A stretch of 64,000 bases of DNA from Spongilla lacustris (GCA_949361645.1 OX442422.1:7225534-7289533); one strand, 5' to 3'. Positions 45,891 through 60,065 are shown, counted from the stretch's first letter. Numbers and translations are program-made. The notes: a model not told the origin generated them from the sequence alone.

Positions 45891-46063
45891 AAGTGCTGTT
45901 ACTGTGCTTGTAAAGTAGTGCTATGGTGTTGTGCTTGTGAAGTAGTGCTATTGTGCAGTACCCGTTATGGTGCTGAAGTAGTGCCATGCATGGGTGAAGT
46001 AGTGCTATGGTGCTGATTGTGTAGTGCTATGGTGCTGCATTTATGAAGCAGAGTGCCTCTGTG

Positions 46064-46336
46064 TGACGTAGTGCTATGGTGCAGTACTTGTGACGTAGTG
46101 CTATGGTGCAGTGCTTGTGATGTAGTGCTATGGTGCAGTGCTTGTGAAGTAGTGCTATTGTGCAGTGCTTGTGATGTAGTGCTATGGTGCAGTGCTTGTG
46201 ACGTAGTGCTATGGTGCAGTGCTTGTGAAGTAGTGCTATTGTGCAGTGCTTGTGATGTAGTGCTATGGTGCAGTGCTTGTGACGTAGTGCTATGGTGCAG
46301 TGCTTGTGACGTAGTGCTATGGTGCAGTGCTTGTGC
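46064..46336 (+). repeat. 27-bp minisatellite, element 1 left
   Basis: About ten units of TGCTATGGTGCAGTGCTTGT + GACGTAG, with GATGTAG and GAAGTAG variants. 27 bp equals nine codons, so both strands stay open (for example 'HKHCTIALR'). Confidence 0.9.
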
Positions 46337-47575
46337 AAGGAAGCAAGGGCCATGGGGGCCATTACCCCCATTTTATTGTCATAGGGGGGCATTGCCCCCC
46401 CCCCCCCCCCCCCCCCCCTCACCTTTATTAAGTACGAACTATACACCATCCTAAAATTTATGTCAGGTCTTTAAATACCTTACTACACACCTGATGGTGG
46501 CACTGTGCTTCTGAAGTAGTGCTATGGTGCTGCACTTATCAAGTAGTGATATTGTGCAGTGGTAAGCAATGCTATGGTGCTGTGTTTGTGAAGTATGTGA
46601 AGTAGTGCTATGGTGTTGTGCATGTGAAGTAGTGCCATCCTTGTTATGGTGCTGAAGTAGTGCCATGGGTGAAGTATGTGTGCTGATTGTGTAGTGCTAT
46701 GGTGCTGATTTTGTGGTGCTATGGTACCATGGTATGTGCTATGCTTGTGAAGTACAGTGTAGTGCTAGGGTGTTGATTGTGTAGTGCTATGGTGCTGATT
46801 ATGCAGTGCTATAGTGCTGCATTTATGAAGTAGTGCTATGGTGCAGTGTTTTTGAAGTATAGGTCAGTGGCATAGGACGTATGAGTACCATTGGGGCCAT
46901 AGCCCCCCTCCACCCCCCTCCACCAGTACCATATATAAATGGAGAGGGGGGGGGGTGCTACACGCCGTCCTAAAAATCCGATCTCTTCCCCCTCCCCCCT
47001 CGGCCGATAGACATGCTCATTTATTTGCACCCCCCACCTTCCTACACGCCTGATGGTGCTGTCCTTCTGAAGTAGTGCCTTGGTGCTATACTAGTGAAGT
47101 AGTGTTGTGGTGTTTATTGTGTAGTGCTATGGTGTTTACATTTATGAAGTAGTGCTATGGTTTGTGAAGTAGTGCTGTGGTGCAGTGTTTGTTCAGAAGT
47201 AGTGCTATGGTGCAGTGCTTGTGACGTAGTGCTATGGTGCAGTGCTTGTGCGAGGAAGCAAGGGCCATGGGGGCCATTGCCTCCATTTTATTGTCATAAG
47301 GGGGCATTGCCCCCCCTCCCCCCTCACCTTTATTCTGTATGATGTATAAAAGTATAAATGGAGGGGGGAGTGGGGGGGGGGGGAGTGCTATACACCATCC
47401 TAAAATTTCTGAGTCAGGTCCTCAACCTATAGACACATTTATTTGTACCCCCACCTTTAAATACCTTATTACACACCTAATGGTGGCACTGTGCTTCTGA
47501 AGTAGTGCTATGGTGCTATGTTTGTGAAGTAGTGCCATCCCTGTTTAGTGCTGAGTAGTGCCATGGGTGAAGTAG

Positions 47576-48015
47576 TGCTATGGTGCTGATTGTGTAGTGC
47601 TATGGTGCTGATTGTGTAGTGCTATGGTGCTGATTGTTTAGTGCTATGGGGCTGATTGTGTAGTGCTGTGGTGCTGATTGTGTAGTGCTATGGTGCTGAT
47701 TGTGTAGTGCTATGGTGCTGATTGTGTAGTGCTATGGTGCTGATTGTGTAGTGCTATGGTGCTGATTGTGTAGTGCTATGGTGCTGATTGTGTAGTGCTA
47801 TGGTGCTGATTGTGTAGTGCTATGGTGCTGATTGTGTAGTGCTATGGTGCTGATTGTGTAGTGCTATGGTGCTGATTGTGTAGTGCTATGGTGCCGATTG
47901 TGTAGTGCTATGGTGCCGATTGTGTAGTGTTATGGTGCTGATTGTGTAGTGCTATGGTGCCGATTGTGTAGTGCTATGGTGCTGATTGTGTAGTGCTAAG
48001 GTGCCGATTGTGTAG
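47576..48015 (+). repeat. 22-bp minisatellite, element 1 left, about 20 units
   Basis: Unit TGCTATGGTGCTGATTGTGT + AG. 22 is not a multiple of three, so no long frame forms. Confidence 0.9.
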
Positions 48016-49319
48016 TGGTATGGTGCAGTGCTTGTGAAGTAGTGCTATGGTGCTGATTGTGCAGTGCTATGGTGCTGCATTTATGACGCAGTGTTTGTGA
48101 AGTAGTGCTATGGTCAATGGCATAAGAAGTATGGGGGCCATTGGGACCATAGCCCCCCCCCCCCCCCCCCCCCTCCACAGTACCATGTATAAGAGTATAA
48201 ATGGAGGGGGAAGGGTGTGCCACACACCATCCTAAACATAGATCAGATCTCTCCCCTCGGCCTATAGACATGCTCATTTATTTGCACCCCCACCTTCCTA
48301 CACGCCTGATGGTGCTGTCCTTCTGAAGTAGTACCTTGATGCTATACTAGTGAAATAGTGCTGTGGTGCTTATTGTGTAGTGCTATGTGTGCTGATTGTG
48401 TAGTGCTATGGTGCCATGGTATGTGCTATGCTTGTGAAGTACAGTGTAGTGGTGCTACGGTGCTGATTGTGTAGTGCTAGGGTGTTGATTGTGTAGTGCT
48501 ATGGTGCTGATTGTGTGGTGCAGTGCATGTGAAGTTTGTGCATGTGAAGTAGTGCCATCCCTGTTATGGTGCTGAAGTAGTGCCATGGGTGAAGTATGTG
48601 TGCTGATTGTGTAGTGCTATGGTGCTGCATTTATGACATAGTGCTATGGTCAGTGGCAAAGGACGTATGGGGGCCATTGGGACCCCCCTCCAGTGTGAAA
48701 TAGTGCTATGGTGCAGTCCCTGTGATGTTGTGCTATGGTGCTGTGCCTGTGAAGTAGTGCTATGGTGCTTGTGAAGTGCTTTTTTAAATAACATACATGT
48801 TCAAGCTGGGAAATTTGTTGGTGTACATGTATTTGTATTTGAATGTGAACACTTACCATTCAGCTGGTATGTGAACACTATTACCATTCAGTCTATGTAA
48901 ACTTTCCAGTGGCCCAGTCCTGCCATAATCTGTAGTGATAGGTTAACAATAATATTCACTGCCACCATATGCTAGGCTTCCAAAGAAGGATTGATCTTGT
49001 ACTGTGTGAGCTCTTATTTTTGCACCCCCCAACTTTATATACCTTCCTTCGCACCTGTTAGTGCCTTGGTGCTATGCTTATGAAGTAGTGCTATGGTGCT
49101 TTCTATGGTGCTGTTTTATAAAGAAGTGCTATTTTGCAGTGCTATTGTTGCAGTGCCTGTGAAGCAGTGCTGTGGTGCAGTGCCTGTTAAGTTGTGCTAT
49201 GGTGCAGTGCTTGTGAAGTAGTGCTATGGTGCTGTGCCTGTGAAAAAGCACTTCACAAGCACAGCACCATAGCACAACTTCGCATCATAGCACTACTTTA
49301 CAAGCACTGCACTATAAGA

Positions 49320-50400
49320 AATAACAAGCTTGTTGGTTGTGAACACAGTCTATGTAAACTTTCCAGTGGCCCAGACCTGCCATAATCTGTAGTGATAGGT
49401 TAGCAATAATATTCACTGCTAACATATGCAAGGCTTCCAAAGCCTCAACCCCTGGAAGCCTGGACTTAAACCAAAAAATCTCAACACTGCTCTTGTACTA
49501 TATGAGCTACTATACAAATATTCAGAGTATGTTGCTCAGCTCCCTAGATGAAATAGGGGCCATGTATGAGGGGCACCACTTAGAATTTGCAAACACACAC
49601 ACGTACAGACACACACACATATGCAGGCACATATACACACACAATCACAGATGTAGAACACACACAAGCAATCAAAGCAATCACTAATGTACATCAGGGT
49701 TGGCAGTCCGGGTAAGGATAGCTTTTGGAATTTAGAGGTGGTGGCAAGAGGTGAGGCAAGCTTATAGCTGGTGCCTCCGTATCTTAGGCTTCACACAAAC
49801 ACACCCCAGGTCAGAGCACAAGGTGTCATCAATAGTGTTAGGGGTTAAATGAAGAGGTGAGAAGTGATGGGCAAGTCTAGAGCCATTGCCTTTCCCATGT
49901 ACCAGTTGGATAACAGCTTTGGCAAGTTTTGGAGTGGTCAGGAGATATAGCTCCACACTGAGGTGGTCACTATAGCTGCATGATGGCCGAGGTGGTCATA
50001 GCTTGCTTTAAAGACCATCTATTGTTTCCATCAGAGTCACCTTGACCATATTTCCCATGCAGCCATTAAGTGGTGACCTGGCCTGCATGGTCACAGTTCA
50101 AGGTGCACCTTGTACCATGGAAGCTACATGTGTATTGCTTGGGCATTGCACCCCATTAAAAGGGTGCTGTAAACTATACATGAACATTAATTAAAGGTGT
50201 AGTACGCTTTCAAAAAGGAAGATTTCAAGGAGCATCAGATGTGTACATGAGTCACAAGCCCATTCCCAATTAACATGAGGATGGGTGGTGCAAACTGTTG
50301 TCTTTTCAAATGAGGATTAAGGGCTAACCTTCCTATAGCAATTACCAATTCTCCTGAAACAAAATGGGTAACAAGTTGTCTTTGATCTGTAGTAGCCCAC
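49320..50400 (+). other. Central spacer of element 1
   Basis: Non-repetitive apart from a CA microsatellite (49590-49670). It shares 48895-48990 as a second partial copy of its first 100 bp. I see no transposase or other recognisable protein. Confidence 0.6.
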
Positions 50401-50534
50401 CATAAAAAGCACTATTTCACAAGCACAGCACTATACTAGCACTTCTTAACAGGCGCTGCACAATAGCACTACTTCACAAGCACAACACCATAGCTCTACT
50501 TCATAAATTCAGCACCATAGCATTACACTATTAG

Positions 50535-50700
50535 CACCATAGCAGTATACAATCAGCACCATAGCACTACACAATCAGCACCATAGCACTACACAATCAG
50601 CACCATAGCACTACACAATCAGCACCATAGCACTACACAATCAGCACCATAGCACTACAAAATCAGCACCATAGTACTAACCAATCAGCACCATAGCACT
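50535..50700 (-). repeat. 22-bp minisatellite, element 1 right
   Basis: About eight inverted units (CACTACACAATCAGCACCATAG). Much shorter than the left-arm array, so arms differ in copy number. A further short array is at 51410-51575. Confidence 0.85.
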
Positions 50701-52013
50701 ACATCAGCACTAAACAGGGATGGCACTACTTCACATGCACAACACTATAGCACTACTTCACATGCTTCACAAACACAGCACCATAGCATTGCACAATAGC
50801 ATACTTGATAAACACAGCCCATAGCACTACACAATAAGCACCACAACACCACTTCACAAGCATAGCACCATGCTACTACTTCAGAAGCACAGTGCCACCA
50901 TTAGGTGCGTAGGAAGGTATTTAAAGGTGGGGGTACAAATAAATAAGCGTGTCTATAGGTTGAGGACCTGACTCAGAAATTTTAGGATGCGTATACCACT
51001 TCCCCCCCCCCCCCCCCCCCCCCCCCCCAACTCCCCCCTCCATGTATACTTTTAAACATCATACAGAATAAAGGTGAGGGGGGAGGGGGGGGAATGCCCC
51101 TCTACAACAATAAAATGGAGGCAATGGCCCCCATGGCCCTTGCTTCCTCGCACAAGCACTGCACCATAGCACTACTTCACAAGTATAGCACCATCAGGCG
51201 TGTAGGAAGGTGGAGGGTGCATATAAATGAGCATGTCTATAGGCCGAGGGGGGAGAGATCTGATCTATATTAGAACTTTTAGGATGGCGTGTAGCACCCC
51301 CCCCCCCTCCATTTATATAACCCATAGCACTACGTCACAAACACTGCACCATAGCCCTACTTCATAAATACAGCACCATAGCATTACACTATTAGCATCA
51401 CAGCACTACACAATCAGCACCATAGCACTACACAATCAGTACCATGGCACTACACAATCAGCACCATAGCACTACACAATCAGCACCATAGCACTACACA
51501 ATCAGCACACATAGCACTACACAATCAGCACCTTAGCACTACACAATCAGCACCATAGCACTACACAATCAGCACACATAATTCACCCATGGCATTACTT
51601 CAGCACCATAATAGGGATGGCACTAATTTACATGCACAACACCATAGCACTACTTCACATACTTCACAAACACAGCACCATAGCATGGCTTAGCACTGAA
51701 CAATATCACTACTTGATAAGTGCAGCACCATAGCACTACACAATAAGCACCACAGCAAACATAGCACCATAGCACTACCTCAGAAGCACGGTGCCACCAT
51801 CAGGTGTGTAGTAAGGTATTTAAAGGTGGGGGGGGGGGGGGGGGGGGGTACAAAGAAATGTGTCTATAGGCTGAGGACCTGACATAAATTTTAGGATGGT
51901 GTATAGTTCGTACTTAATAAAGGTGAGGGGGGGGGGGGGGGGGGGGGGGCAATGCCCCCCTATGACAATAAAATGGGGGTAATGGCCCCCATGGCCCTTG
52001 CTTCCTTGCACAA

Positions 52014-52284
52014 GCACTGCACCATAGCACTACGTCACAAGCACTGCACCATAGCACTACGTCACAAGCACTGCACCATAGCACTACATCACAAGCACTG
52101 CACAATAGCACTACTTCACAAGCACTGCACCATAGCACTACGTCACAAGCACTGCACCATAGCACTACATCACACGCACTGCACAATAGCACTACTTCAC
52201 AAGCACTGCACCATAGCACTACATCACAAGCACTGCACCATAGCACTACGTCACAAGTACTGCACCATAGCACTACGTCACACA
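52014..52284 (-). repeat. 27-bp minisatellite, element 1 right
   Basis: Mirror of 46064-46336, with the same order of GACGTAG/GATGTAG/GAAGTAG variants read backwards. Confidence 0.9.
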
Positions 52285-52459
52285 GAGGCACTCTGCTTCA
52301 TAAATGCAGCACCATAGCACTACACAATCAGCACCATAGCACTACTTCACCCATGCATGGCACTACTTCAGCACCATAACGGGTACTGCACAATGGCACT
52401 ACTTCACAAGCACAACACCATAGCACCACTTTACAAGCACAGTAACAGCACTTCTTATA

Positions 52460-53118
52460 ACTGGCACTGCACCATGGCACTAGTTTGTGTTGCTAACGTT
52501 GTGCAAAGAAGGCAGCAAGACTTATAGTACATGTAGTATACAGTAAGGCTTAGCAATCGTACTTGTCCGCGGAAAGTCTTTTCCTAAATGAATCAATCAC
52601 CACCCTCCTGATGTCTGCGATGTATTATAATGTGGCTATGAGTGCGTACGTACCGAGTTGGCACGAGAGTCCACGTGCATTGCACGATCGCCTCAATTAC
52701 TTGTTAACTTTACTTCGCTAATCGCTAGTTGTAAAGTCAAAGCCAGCCGTAACGAGATTGTTTCCACTTTAATTTCCCCAGCAAGCAAAAGTGGTACTGG
52801 GTCTTTGGGGCGGAGAATAGGCGGAGCCAGATATAAATTGCATATTCATGTACTCGGAAGAACGGGAAGCGCGTTAGGATACATTGGTGGCGCGAATCGA
52901 GCGGGAAATATGCACTAACTTTGCACTGCCATATTACCGTAACGGATAATATACAAATCAACGATCTGAACAAATCAATAGCTACAGGACTTCACTATGT
53001 ATGTTCCGAATTTGACGCGTTTTCAACACTCGCACCTCGAGAAATGTGGATTTCTAGCCCGCGAGGTTAACGAATGCTGTACCCGCTGCACGGAAAATAC
53101 GTAGATTACACTGTCCCA
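52460..53118 (-). repeat. Outer arm, element 1 right (internally deleted)
   Basis: Inverted copy of 45073-45890, but ACGTAGATTACA joins directly to CTGTCCCA, losing about 150 bp next to the terminus. Confidence 0.85.
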
Positions 53119-53140
53119 TATAATTATAAATATATATATA

Positions 53141-53930
53141 TGGGACAGTGTCCAGCAAAATCGGGCTTGTGGGGTTATAATTTTATCACTATAAAAATTG
53201 CACGTTACACTTAACAGCACATCTTCGCAACGGTACAACCTTTTCCTTTCAAATTTCGTACACTTGTTCCCACACCATTTCTCTCTGTGGAAATCGTTTT
53301 TTGTAATCTACGTATTTTCCATGCAGCGGGTACAGCATTCGTTAACCTCGCGGGCTAGAAATCCACATTTCTCGAGGTGCGAGTGTTGAAAACGCGTCAA
53401 ATTCGGAACATACATAGTGAAGTCCTGTAGCTATTGATTTGTTCAGATCGTTGATTTGTATATTATCCGTTACGGTAATATGGCAGTGCAAAGTTAGTGC
53501 ATATTTCCCACTCGATTCGCGCCACCAATGTATCCTAACGTGCTTCCCATTCTTCCGAGCACATGAATATGCAATTTATATCTGGCTCCGTCTATTCTCC
53601 GCCCCAAAGACCCAGTACCACTTTTGCTTGCTGGAAATTAAAGTGGAAACAATCTCGTTACGGCTGGCTTCGACTTTACAACTAGCGATTAGCGAAGTAA
53701 AGTTAACAAGTAATCGAGGCGATCGTGCAATGCACGTGGACTCTCGTGCCAACTTGGTACGTACGCACTCATAGCCACATTATAATACATCGCAGACAGC
53801 AGGAGGGTGGTGATTGATTCATTTAGGAAAAGGCTTTCCGGGGACAAGTACGATTGCTAAGCCTTACTGTATACTACATGTACTATAAGTCTTGCTGCCT
53901 TCTTTGCACAACGTTAGCAACACAAACTAG
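53141..53930 (+). repeat. Outer arm, element 2 left
   Basis: Carries the variants GACAGCAGG, AAGGCTTTCCGGGG and CTGGAAATT, shared with 61850-62656. Confidence 0.85.
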
Positions 53931-54227
53931 TGCTATGGTGCAGTGCCAGTTATAAGAAGTGCTGTTACTGTGCTTGTAAAGTAGTGCTATGGTGTTGTGC
54001 TTGTGAAGTAGTGCCATTGTGCAGTACCCGTTATGGTGCTGAAGTAGTGCCATGCATGGGTGAAGTAGTGCTATGGTGCTGATTGTGTAGTGCTATGGTG
54101 CTGCATTTATGAAGCAGAGTGCCTCTGTGTGACGTAGTGCTATGGTGCAGTACTAGTGAAGTAGTGCCATCGTTCTGTGCTTGTGAAGTAGTGCTATGGT
54201 GCTGATTGCATATTGATATGGTGCAGT

Positions 54228-54393
54228 GCTTGTGACATAGTGCTATGGTGCAGTGCTTGTGACGTAGTGCTATGGTGCAGTGCTTGTGACGTAGTGCTAT
54301 GGTGCAGTGCTTGTGATGTAGTGCTATGGTGCAATGCTTGTGACGTGCTATGGTGCAGTGCTTGTGACGTAGTGCTATGGTGCAGTGCTTGTG
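54228..54393 (+). repeat. 27-bp minisatellite, element 2 left
   Basis: About six units, one shortened (GACGTGCTATGG). Fewer copies than in element 1. Confidence 0.9.
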
Positions 54394-54804
54394 CAAGGAA
54401 GCAAGGGCCATGGGGGCCATTACCCCCATTTTATTGTCACAGGGGGGCATTGCCCCCCCCCCCCCCCCCCTCACCTTTATTCAGTACGATCTATACACCA
54501 TCCTAAAATTTATGTCAGGTCCTCAGCCTATAGACATGCACATTTATTTGTACCCCCCCCCACCTTTAAATACCTTACTACACACCTGATGGTGGCACCG
54601 TGCTTCTGAAGTAGTGCTATGCTTGCTGTGGTGCTTATTGTGTAGTGCTATGGTGCTGCGTTTATCAAGTAGTGATATTGTGCAGTGCTAAGCAATGCTA
54701 TGGTGCTGTGTTTGTGAAGCATGTGAAGTAGTGCTATGGTGTTGTGCATGTGAAGTAGTGCCATCCCTGTTATGGTGCTGAAGTAATGCCATGGGTGAAT
54801 TATG

Positions 54805-55460
54805 TGTGCTGATTGTGTAGTGCTAAGGTGCTGATTGTGTAGTGCTAAGGTGCTGATTGTGTAGTGCTAAGGTGCTGATTGTGTAGTGCTAAGGTGCTGA
54901 TTGTGTAGTGCTATGGTGCTGATTGTGTAGTGCTATGGTGCTGATTGTGTAGTGCTATGGTGCTGATTGTGTAGTGCCATGGTGCTGATTGTGTAGTGCT
55001 ATGGTGCTGATTGTGTAGTGCCATGGTGCTGATTGTGTAGTGCTAAGGTGCTGATTGTGTAGTGCTAAGGTGCTGATTGTGTAGTGCTATGGTGCTGATT
55101 GTGTAGTGCTGTGGTGCTGATTGTGTAGTGCTATGGTGCTGATTGTGTAGTGCTATGGTGCTGATTGTGTAGTGCCATGGTGCTGATTGTGTAGTGCTAT
55201 GGTGCCGATTGTGTAGTGCTATGGTGCTGATTGTGTAGTGCTATGGTGCTGATTGTGTAGTGCTATGGTGCTGATTGTGTAGTGCTATGGTGCTGATTGT
55301 GTAGTGCTATGGTGCTGATTGTGTAGTGCTATGGTGCTGATTGTGTAGTGCCATGGTGCTGATTGTGTAGTGCTAAGGTGCTGATTGTGTAGTGCTAAGG
55401 TGCTGATTGTGTAGTGCCATGGTGCTGATTGTGTAGTGCTATGGTGCTGATTGTGTAGTG
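54805..55460 (+). repeat. 22-bp minisatellite, element 2 left, about 30 units
   Basis: Same unit, with interspersed TGCTAAGG, TGCCATGG and TGCTGTGG variants arranged in higher-order patterns. Confidence 0.9.
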
Positions 55461-56479
55461 CTGTGATGCTAATAGTGTAATGCTATGGTTCTGCATTTAT
55501 GAAGTAGGGCTATGGTGCAGTGTTTGTGACATAGTGCTATGGGTTAGCCATCCTAAAAGTTCTAATATAGATCAGATCTCTCCCCCCTCCCCCCTCGGCC
55601 TATAGACATGCTCATTTATATGCACCCCTCACCTTCCTACACGCCTGATGGTGCTGTCCTTCTGAAGTAGTGCTATGGTGCAGTGACTGTGAAGGAGTGC
55701 TTGGTACAGTGGCTGTGATGTAGTGCTATGGTGCAAGGGCCATGGGGGCCATTGCCTCCATTTTATTGCTGTAGAGGGGCATTGCCCCCCCTCCCCCCTC
55801 ACCTTTATTCTGTATGATGTTTAAAAGTATAAATGGAGGGGGGAGGGGGGGGGAAGTGCTATACACCATCCTAAGTCAGGTCCTCAACCTATAGACACAC
55901 TTATTTATTTGTACCCCCACCTTTAAATACCTTCCTACACACCTGATGGTGGCACTGTGCTTCTGAAGTAGTACCATGGTGCTATGCTTGTGAAGTGGTG
56001 CTGTGGTGCTTATTGTGTAGTGCTATGGGCTGTGTTTATCAAGTAGTGTTTTTGTGCAATGCTATGGTGCTGTGTTTGTGAAGCATGTGAAGTAGTGCTA
56101 TAATGTTGTGCATGTGAAGTAGTGCCATCCCTGTTTAGTGCTGAAGTAGTGCTATGGTGCTGATTTTGTAGTGCTATGGTGCGATTGTGTAGTGCTATGG
56201 TGCTGATTGTGTAGTGCTATGGTGCTGATTGTGTAGTGCTATGGTGCTGATTGTGTAGTGCTATGGTGCTGATTGTGTAGTGCTATGGTGCTGATTGTAT
56301 ACTGCTATGGTGCTAATAGTGTAATGCTATGGTGCTGAATTTATGAAGTAGAGCTATGGTGCAATGCTTGTGAAGCAGTGCTTGTGAAGTTGTGCTATGG
56401 TGTTGTGCCTGTGAAGTAGTGCTATTGTGCAGCGCCTGTTAAGAAGTGCTAGTATAGTGCTGTGCTTGTGAAATAGTGC

Positions 56480-58330
56480 TTTTTATGGTGGGCTACTACA
56501 GATCAAAGACAACTTGTTACCCATTTTGTTTCAGGAGTATTGGTAATTGCTATAGGAAGGTTAGCCCTTAATCCTCATTTAATGCTGTCTGAATGCTCCC
56601 TCATGCTTGGTAGCTACGTGCGCTCTGATCGTGATACCCATTGCACTTGACATAATTTACAGTTTGCCCAAAAGGGGGGTAGGCGACAGCCGGTCAGTCG
56701 GGTGTGCGTAAGGGTGCTGACCCCCTACCCTGAGCCTGACTGGAACCAAGGGAAACGCTGGTCCCCATTAGGTCAGCCCCACCCCTTGATGCTGGTCAAG
56801 GTAAGGTGGTTAGGTCAGGGTAGAAGCCCGAAGGGTGCCGCCTACCATTGATGTGCAAGTAAGAACACAGCAAACATGTGTACAAGTACAGTCAATGCAC
56901 AGGTGGAGTGGTGGGTGGGTAAACAATGCAGCTGGCAGACTTGGCTTTGGACTGAGTGATTGCTGCCCACCCTACCATCCATTATATACATGTGTGACCT
57001 GGAACCATATCAACCGGTGTCAATATCTTTGGGGACAGTGTGTTAGATTGGATGAGGGGATTAGTTTAATGTAAGTGAGACTTATCCCAGACTTTAAGGC
57101 TTTAGGTTTGAATGGAGGAGAGGCTTTCCCTAGGCTCAGGTTTGAATGGAAGTGAGGCTTTCCCAGGGGGTACAACCCTGTGGATTTTAGCATATTGCTC
57201 GCATACCCCCAAAACATTAAACCAAGTTTAGTACCTAAACCAACACTTGAAAAGACAACAGTTTGCACCACCCATCCTCATTTTAATTGGGAATGGGCTT
57301 GTGACTCATGTACACATCTGATGCTCCTTGAAATCGTACTTTTTGAAAGCGTACTACACCTTTAATTAATGTTCATGTATAGTTTACAGCCCCCTTTTAA
57401 TGGGGTGCAATGCCCAAGCAATACACATGTAGCTTCCATGGCACAAGGTGCACCTTGAACTGATGCCATGCAGGCCAGGTCACCACTTAATGGCTGCATG
57501 GGAAATATGCTCAGATGGAAACAATAGATGGTCTTTAAAGCAAGCTATGACCACCTCGGCCATCATGCAGCTATAGTGACCACCTCAGTGTGGAGCTATG
57601 TCTCCTGACCACTCCAAAACTTGCCAAAGCTGTTATCCAACTGGTACATGGGAAAGGCAATGGCTCTAGACTTGCCCATCACTTCTCACCTCTTCATTTA
57701 ACCCCCTAGCACTATTGGAAGTGAGGGTACCCAGGTCAATACATACTGCCAATAACACCTTGTGCTCTGATCTGGGGTGTGTTTGTGTGAAGCCTAAGAT
57801 ACGGAGGCACCAGCTATAAGCTTGCCTCACCTCTTGCCACCACCTCTAAATTCCAAAAGCTATCCTTACCCGGACTGCCAACCCTGATGTACATAAGTGA
57901 TTGCTTTGATTGCTTGTGTGTGTTCCACATCTGTGATTGTGTGTGTATATGTGCCTGCATATGTGTGTGTGTGTCTGTACGTGTGTGTGTTTGCAAATTC
58001 TAAGTGGTGCCCCTCATACATGGCCCCTATTTCATCTAGGGAGCTGAGCAACATACTCTGAATATTTGTATAGTAGCTCATATAGTACAAGAGCAGTGTT
58101 GAGAGATTTTTTTTTAAGTCCAGGCTTCACAGGGGTAGAAGCTTTGGAAGCCTTGCATATGTTAGCAGTGAATATTATTGCTAACCTATCACTACAGATT
58201 ATGGCAGGTCTGGGCCACTGGAAAGTTTACATAGACTGTGTTCACAACCAACAAGCTTGTTATTTCTTATAGTGCAGTGCTTGTAAGGTAGTGCTATGAT
58301 GCAGTGTTTGTGAAGTTGTGCTATGGTGCT
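56480..58330 (-). other. Central spacer of element 2
   Basis: Reverse complement of 49320-50400, plus 56581-57247, which is absent from element 1. No recognisable protein. Confidence 0.6.
56581..57247. mobile_element. Segment inserted in element 2 spacer
   Basis: Element 1 reads straight through AATCCTCATTTGAAAAGACA, while element 2 has about 665 bp between ATCCTCATTT and TTGAAAAGAC. The segment is G/C-richer (GTCAGTCGGGTGTGCGTAAG, GGTCAGCCCCACCCC) and not repetitive like its surroundings. No clear target duplication. It could equally be ancestral and deleted from element 1. Confidence 0.5.
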
Positions 58331-59859
58331 GTGCTTGTGAAGTGCTTTTTCACAGGCACAGCACCATAGCACTACTTCACAAGCACTGCACCATAGCACT
58401 GCTTCACAGGCACTGCAACAATAGCACTGCAAAATAGCACTTCTTGATAAAACAGCACCATAGAAAGCACCATAGCACTACTTCATAAGCATAGCACCAA
58501 GGCACTAACAGGTGCGAAGGAAGGTATATAAAGTTGGGGGGTGCAAAAAAAAAGAGCTCACACAGTACAAGATCAGTCCTTCACAGAAGCAGCTTTGGAA
58601 GCCTCGCATATGGTGGCAGTGAATATTATTGTTAACCTATCACTACAGATTATGGCAGGACTGGGCCACTGGAAAGTTTACATAGACTGAATGGTAATAG
58701 TGTTCACATACCAGCTGAATGGTAAGTGTTCACATTCAAATACAAATACATGTACACCAACAAATTTCCCAGCTTGAACATGTATGTTATTTAAAAAAGC
58801 ACTTCACAAGCACCATAGCACTACTTCACAGGCACAGCACCATAGCACAGCATCACAGGGACTGCACCATAGCACTATTTCACACTGTGGAGGGGGGTCC
58901 CAATGGCCCCCATACTTCCTTTGCCACTGACCATAGCACTATGTCGTAAATGCAGCACCATAGCACTACACAATCAGCACCATAGCATTACTTCACAGGC
59001 ACAGCACCATAGCACTACTTCAACACCATAGCATTACACTTTTAGCACCATAGCACTACTTCACAAGCACTGCATCATACCACTACACAATGGCACCATA
59101 GCACTACACAATCAGCACCATATCAGCACCATAGTACTGCACAATCAGCACCATAGCACCACTACACTGTACTTCACAAGCATAGCACATACCATGGCAC
59201 CATAGCACTACACAATCAGCACACATAGCATTACACAATCAGCACCATAGCACTACACAATCAGCACCCTTGTACTACACAATCAGCACACATACTTCAC
59301 CCATGGCATTACTTCAGCACCATAACAGGGATGGCACTACTTCACATGCACAACACCATAGCACTACTTCACATGCACAACACCATAGCACTACTTCACA
59401 TGCTTCACAAACACAGCACCATAGCATTGCTTAGCACTGCACAATATCACTACTTGATAAGTGCAGCACCATAGCACTACACAATAAGCACCACAGCACT
59501 ACTTCACTAGTATAGCACCAAGGCACTACTTCAGAAGGACAGCACCATCAGGCGTGTAGGAAGGTGGGGGGTGCAAATAAATGAGCATGTCTATAGGCTG
59601 AGGGGAGAGGGGGAGGGGGGAAGAGATCTGACCTACGTTTAGGATGGTGTGTGGCACACCCCTCCCCCCACCATTTATACTCTTATACATGGTACTGTGG
59701 AGGGGGTGGGGGGGGGGGGGGGGGGCTATGGTCCCAATGGCCCCCATACTTCTTATGCCATTGACCATAGCACTACTTCACAAACACTTAACCATAGCAT
59801 GCCATAAATGCAGCACCATAGCACTACATAATCAGCACCATAGCAGTATACAATCGGCA

Positions 59860-60065
59860 CCATAGCACTACACAAATAGCACCATGGCACTACACAATTG
59901 GCACCATAGCACTACACAATCGGCACCATAGCACTACACAATCGGCACCATAGCACTACACAATCAGCACCATAGCACTACAAAATCAGCACCATAGCAC
60001 TACACAATCAGCACCATAGCACTACACAATCAGCACCATAGCACTACACAATCAGCACCATAGCA
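59860..60065 (-). repeat. 22-bp minisatellite, element 2 right
   Basis: About nine inverted units, some with CGGCACC in place of CAGCACC. A further imperfect array is at 58950-59290. Confidence 0.85.

Larger units (their letters stand above)
45073..53118. mobile_element. Foldback-type element 1 (8.0 kb)
   Basis: It begins TGGGACAGTGTCCAGCAAAA and ends ...CTGTCCCA. Outer arms of about 0.8 kb (left 45073-45890; right 52460-53118, the latter lacking about 150 bp near its tip) are inverted copies. Inside lie inverted minisatellite arms with 27-bp and 22-bp units and poly-C/poly-G cassettes, then a central spacer (49320-50400). All open frames are translated repeats, and no transposase is visible. 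The architecture (long inverted repeats built of internal tandem repeats) is that of Drosophila Foldback/Galileo elements; relatedness is not shown. Confidence 0.8.
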
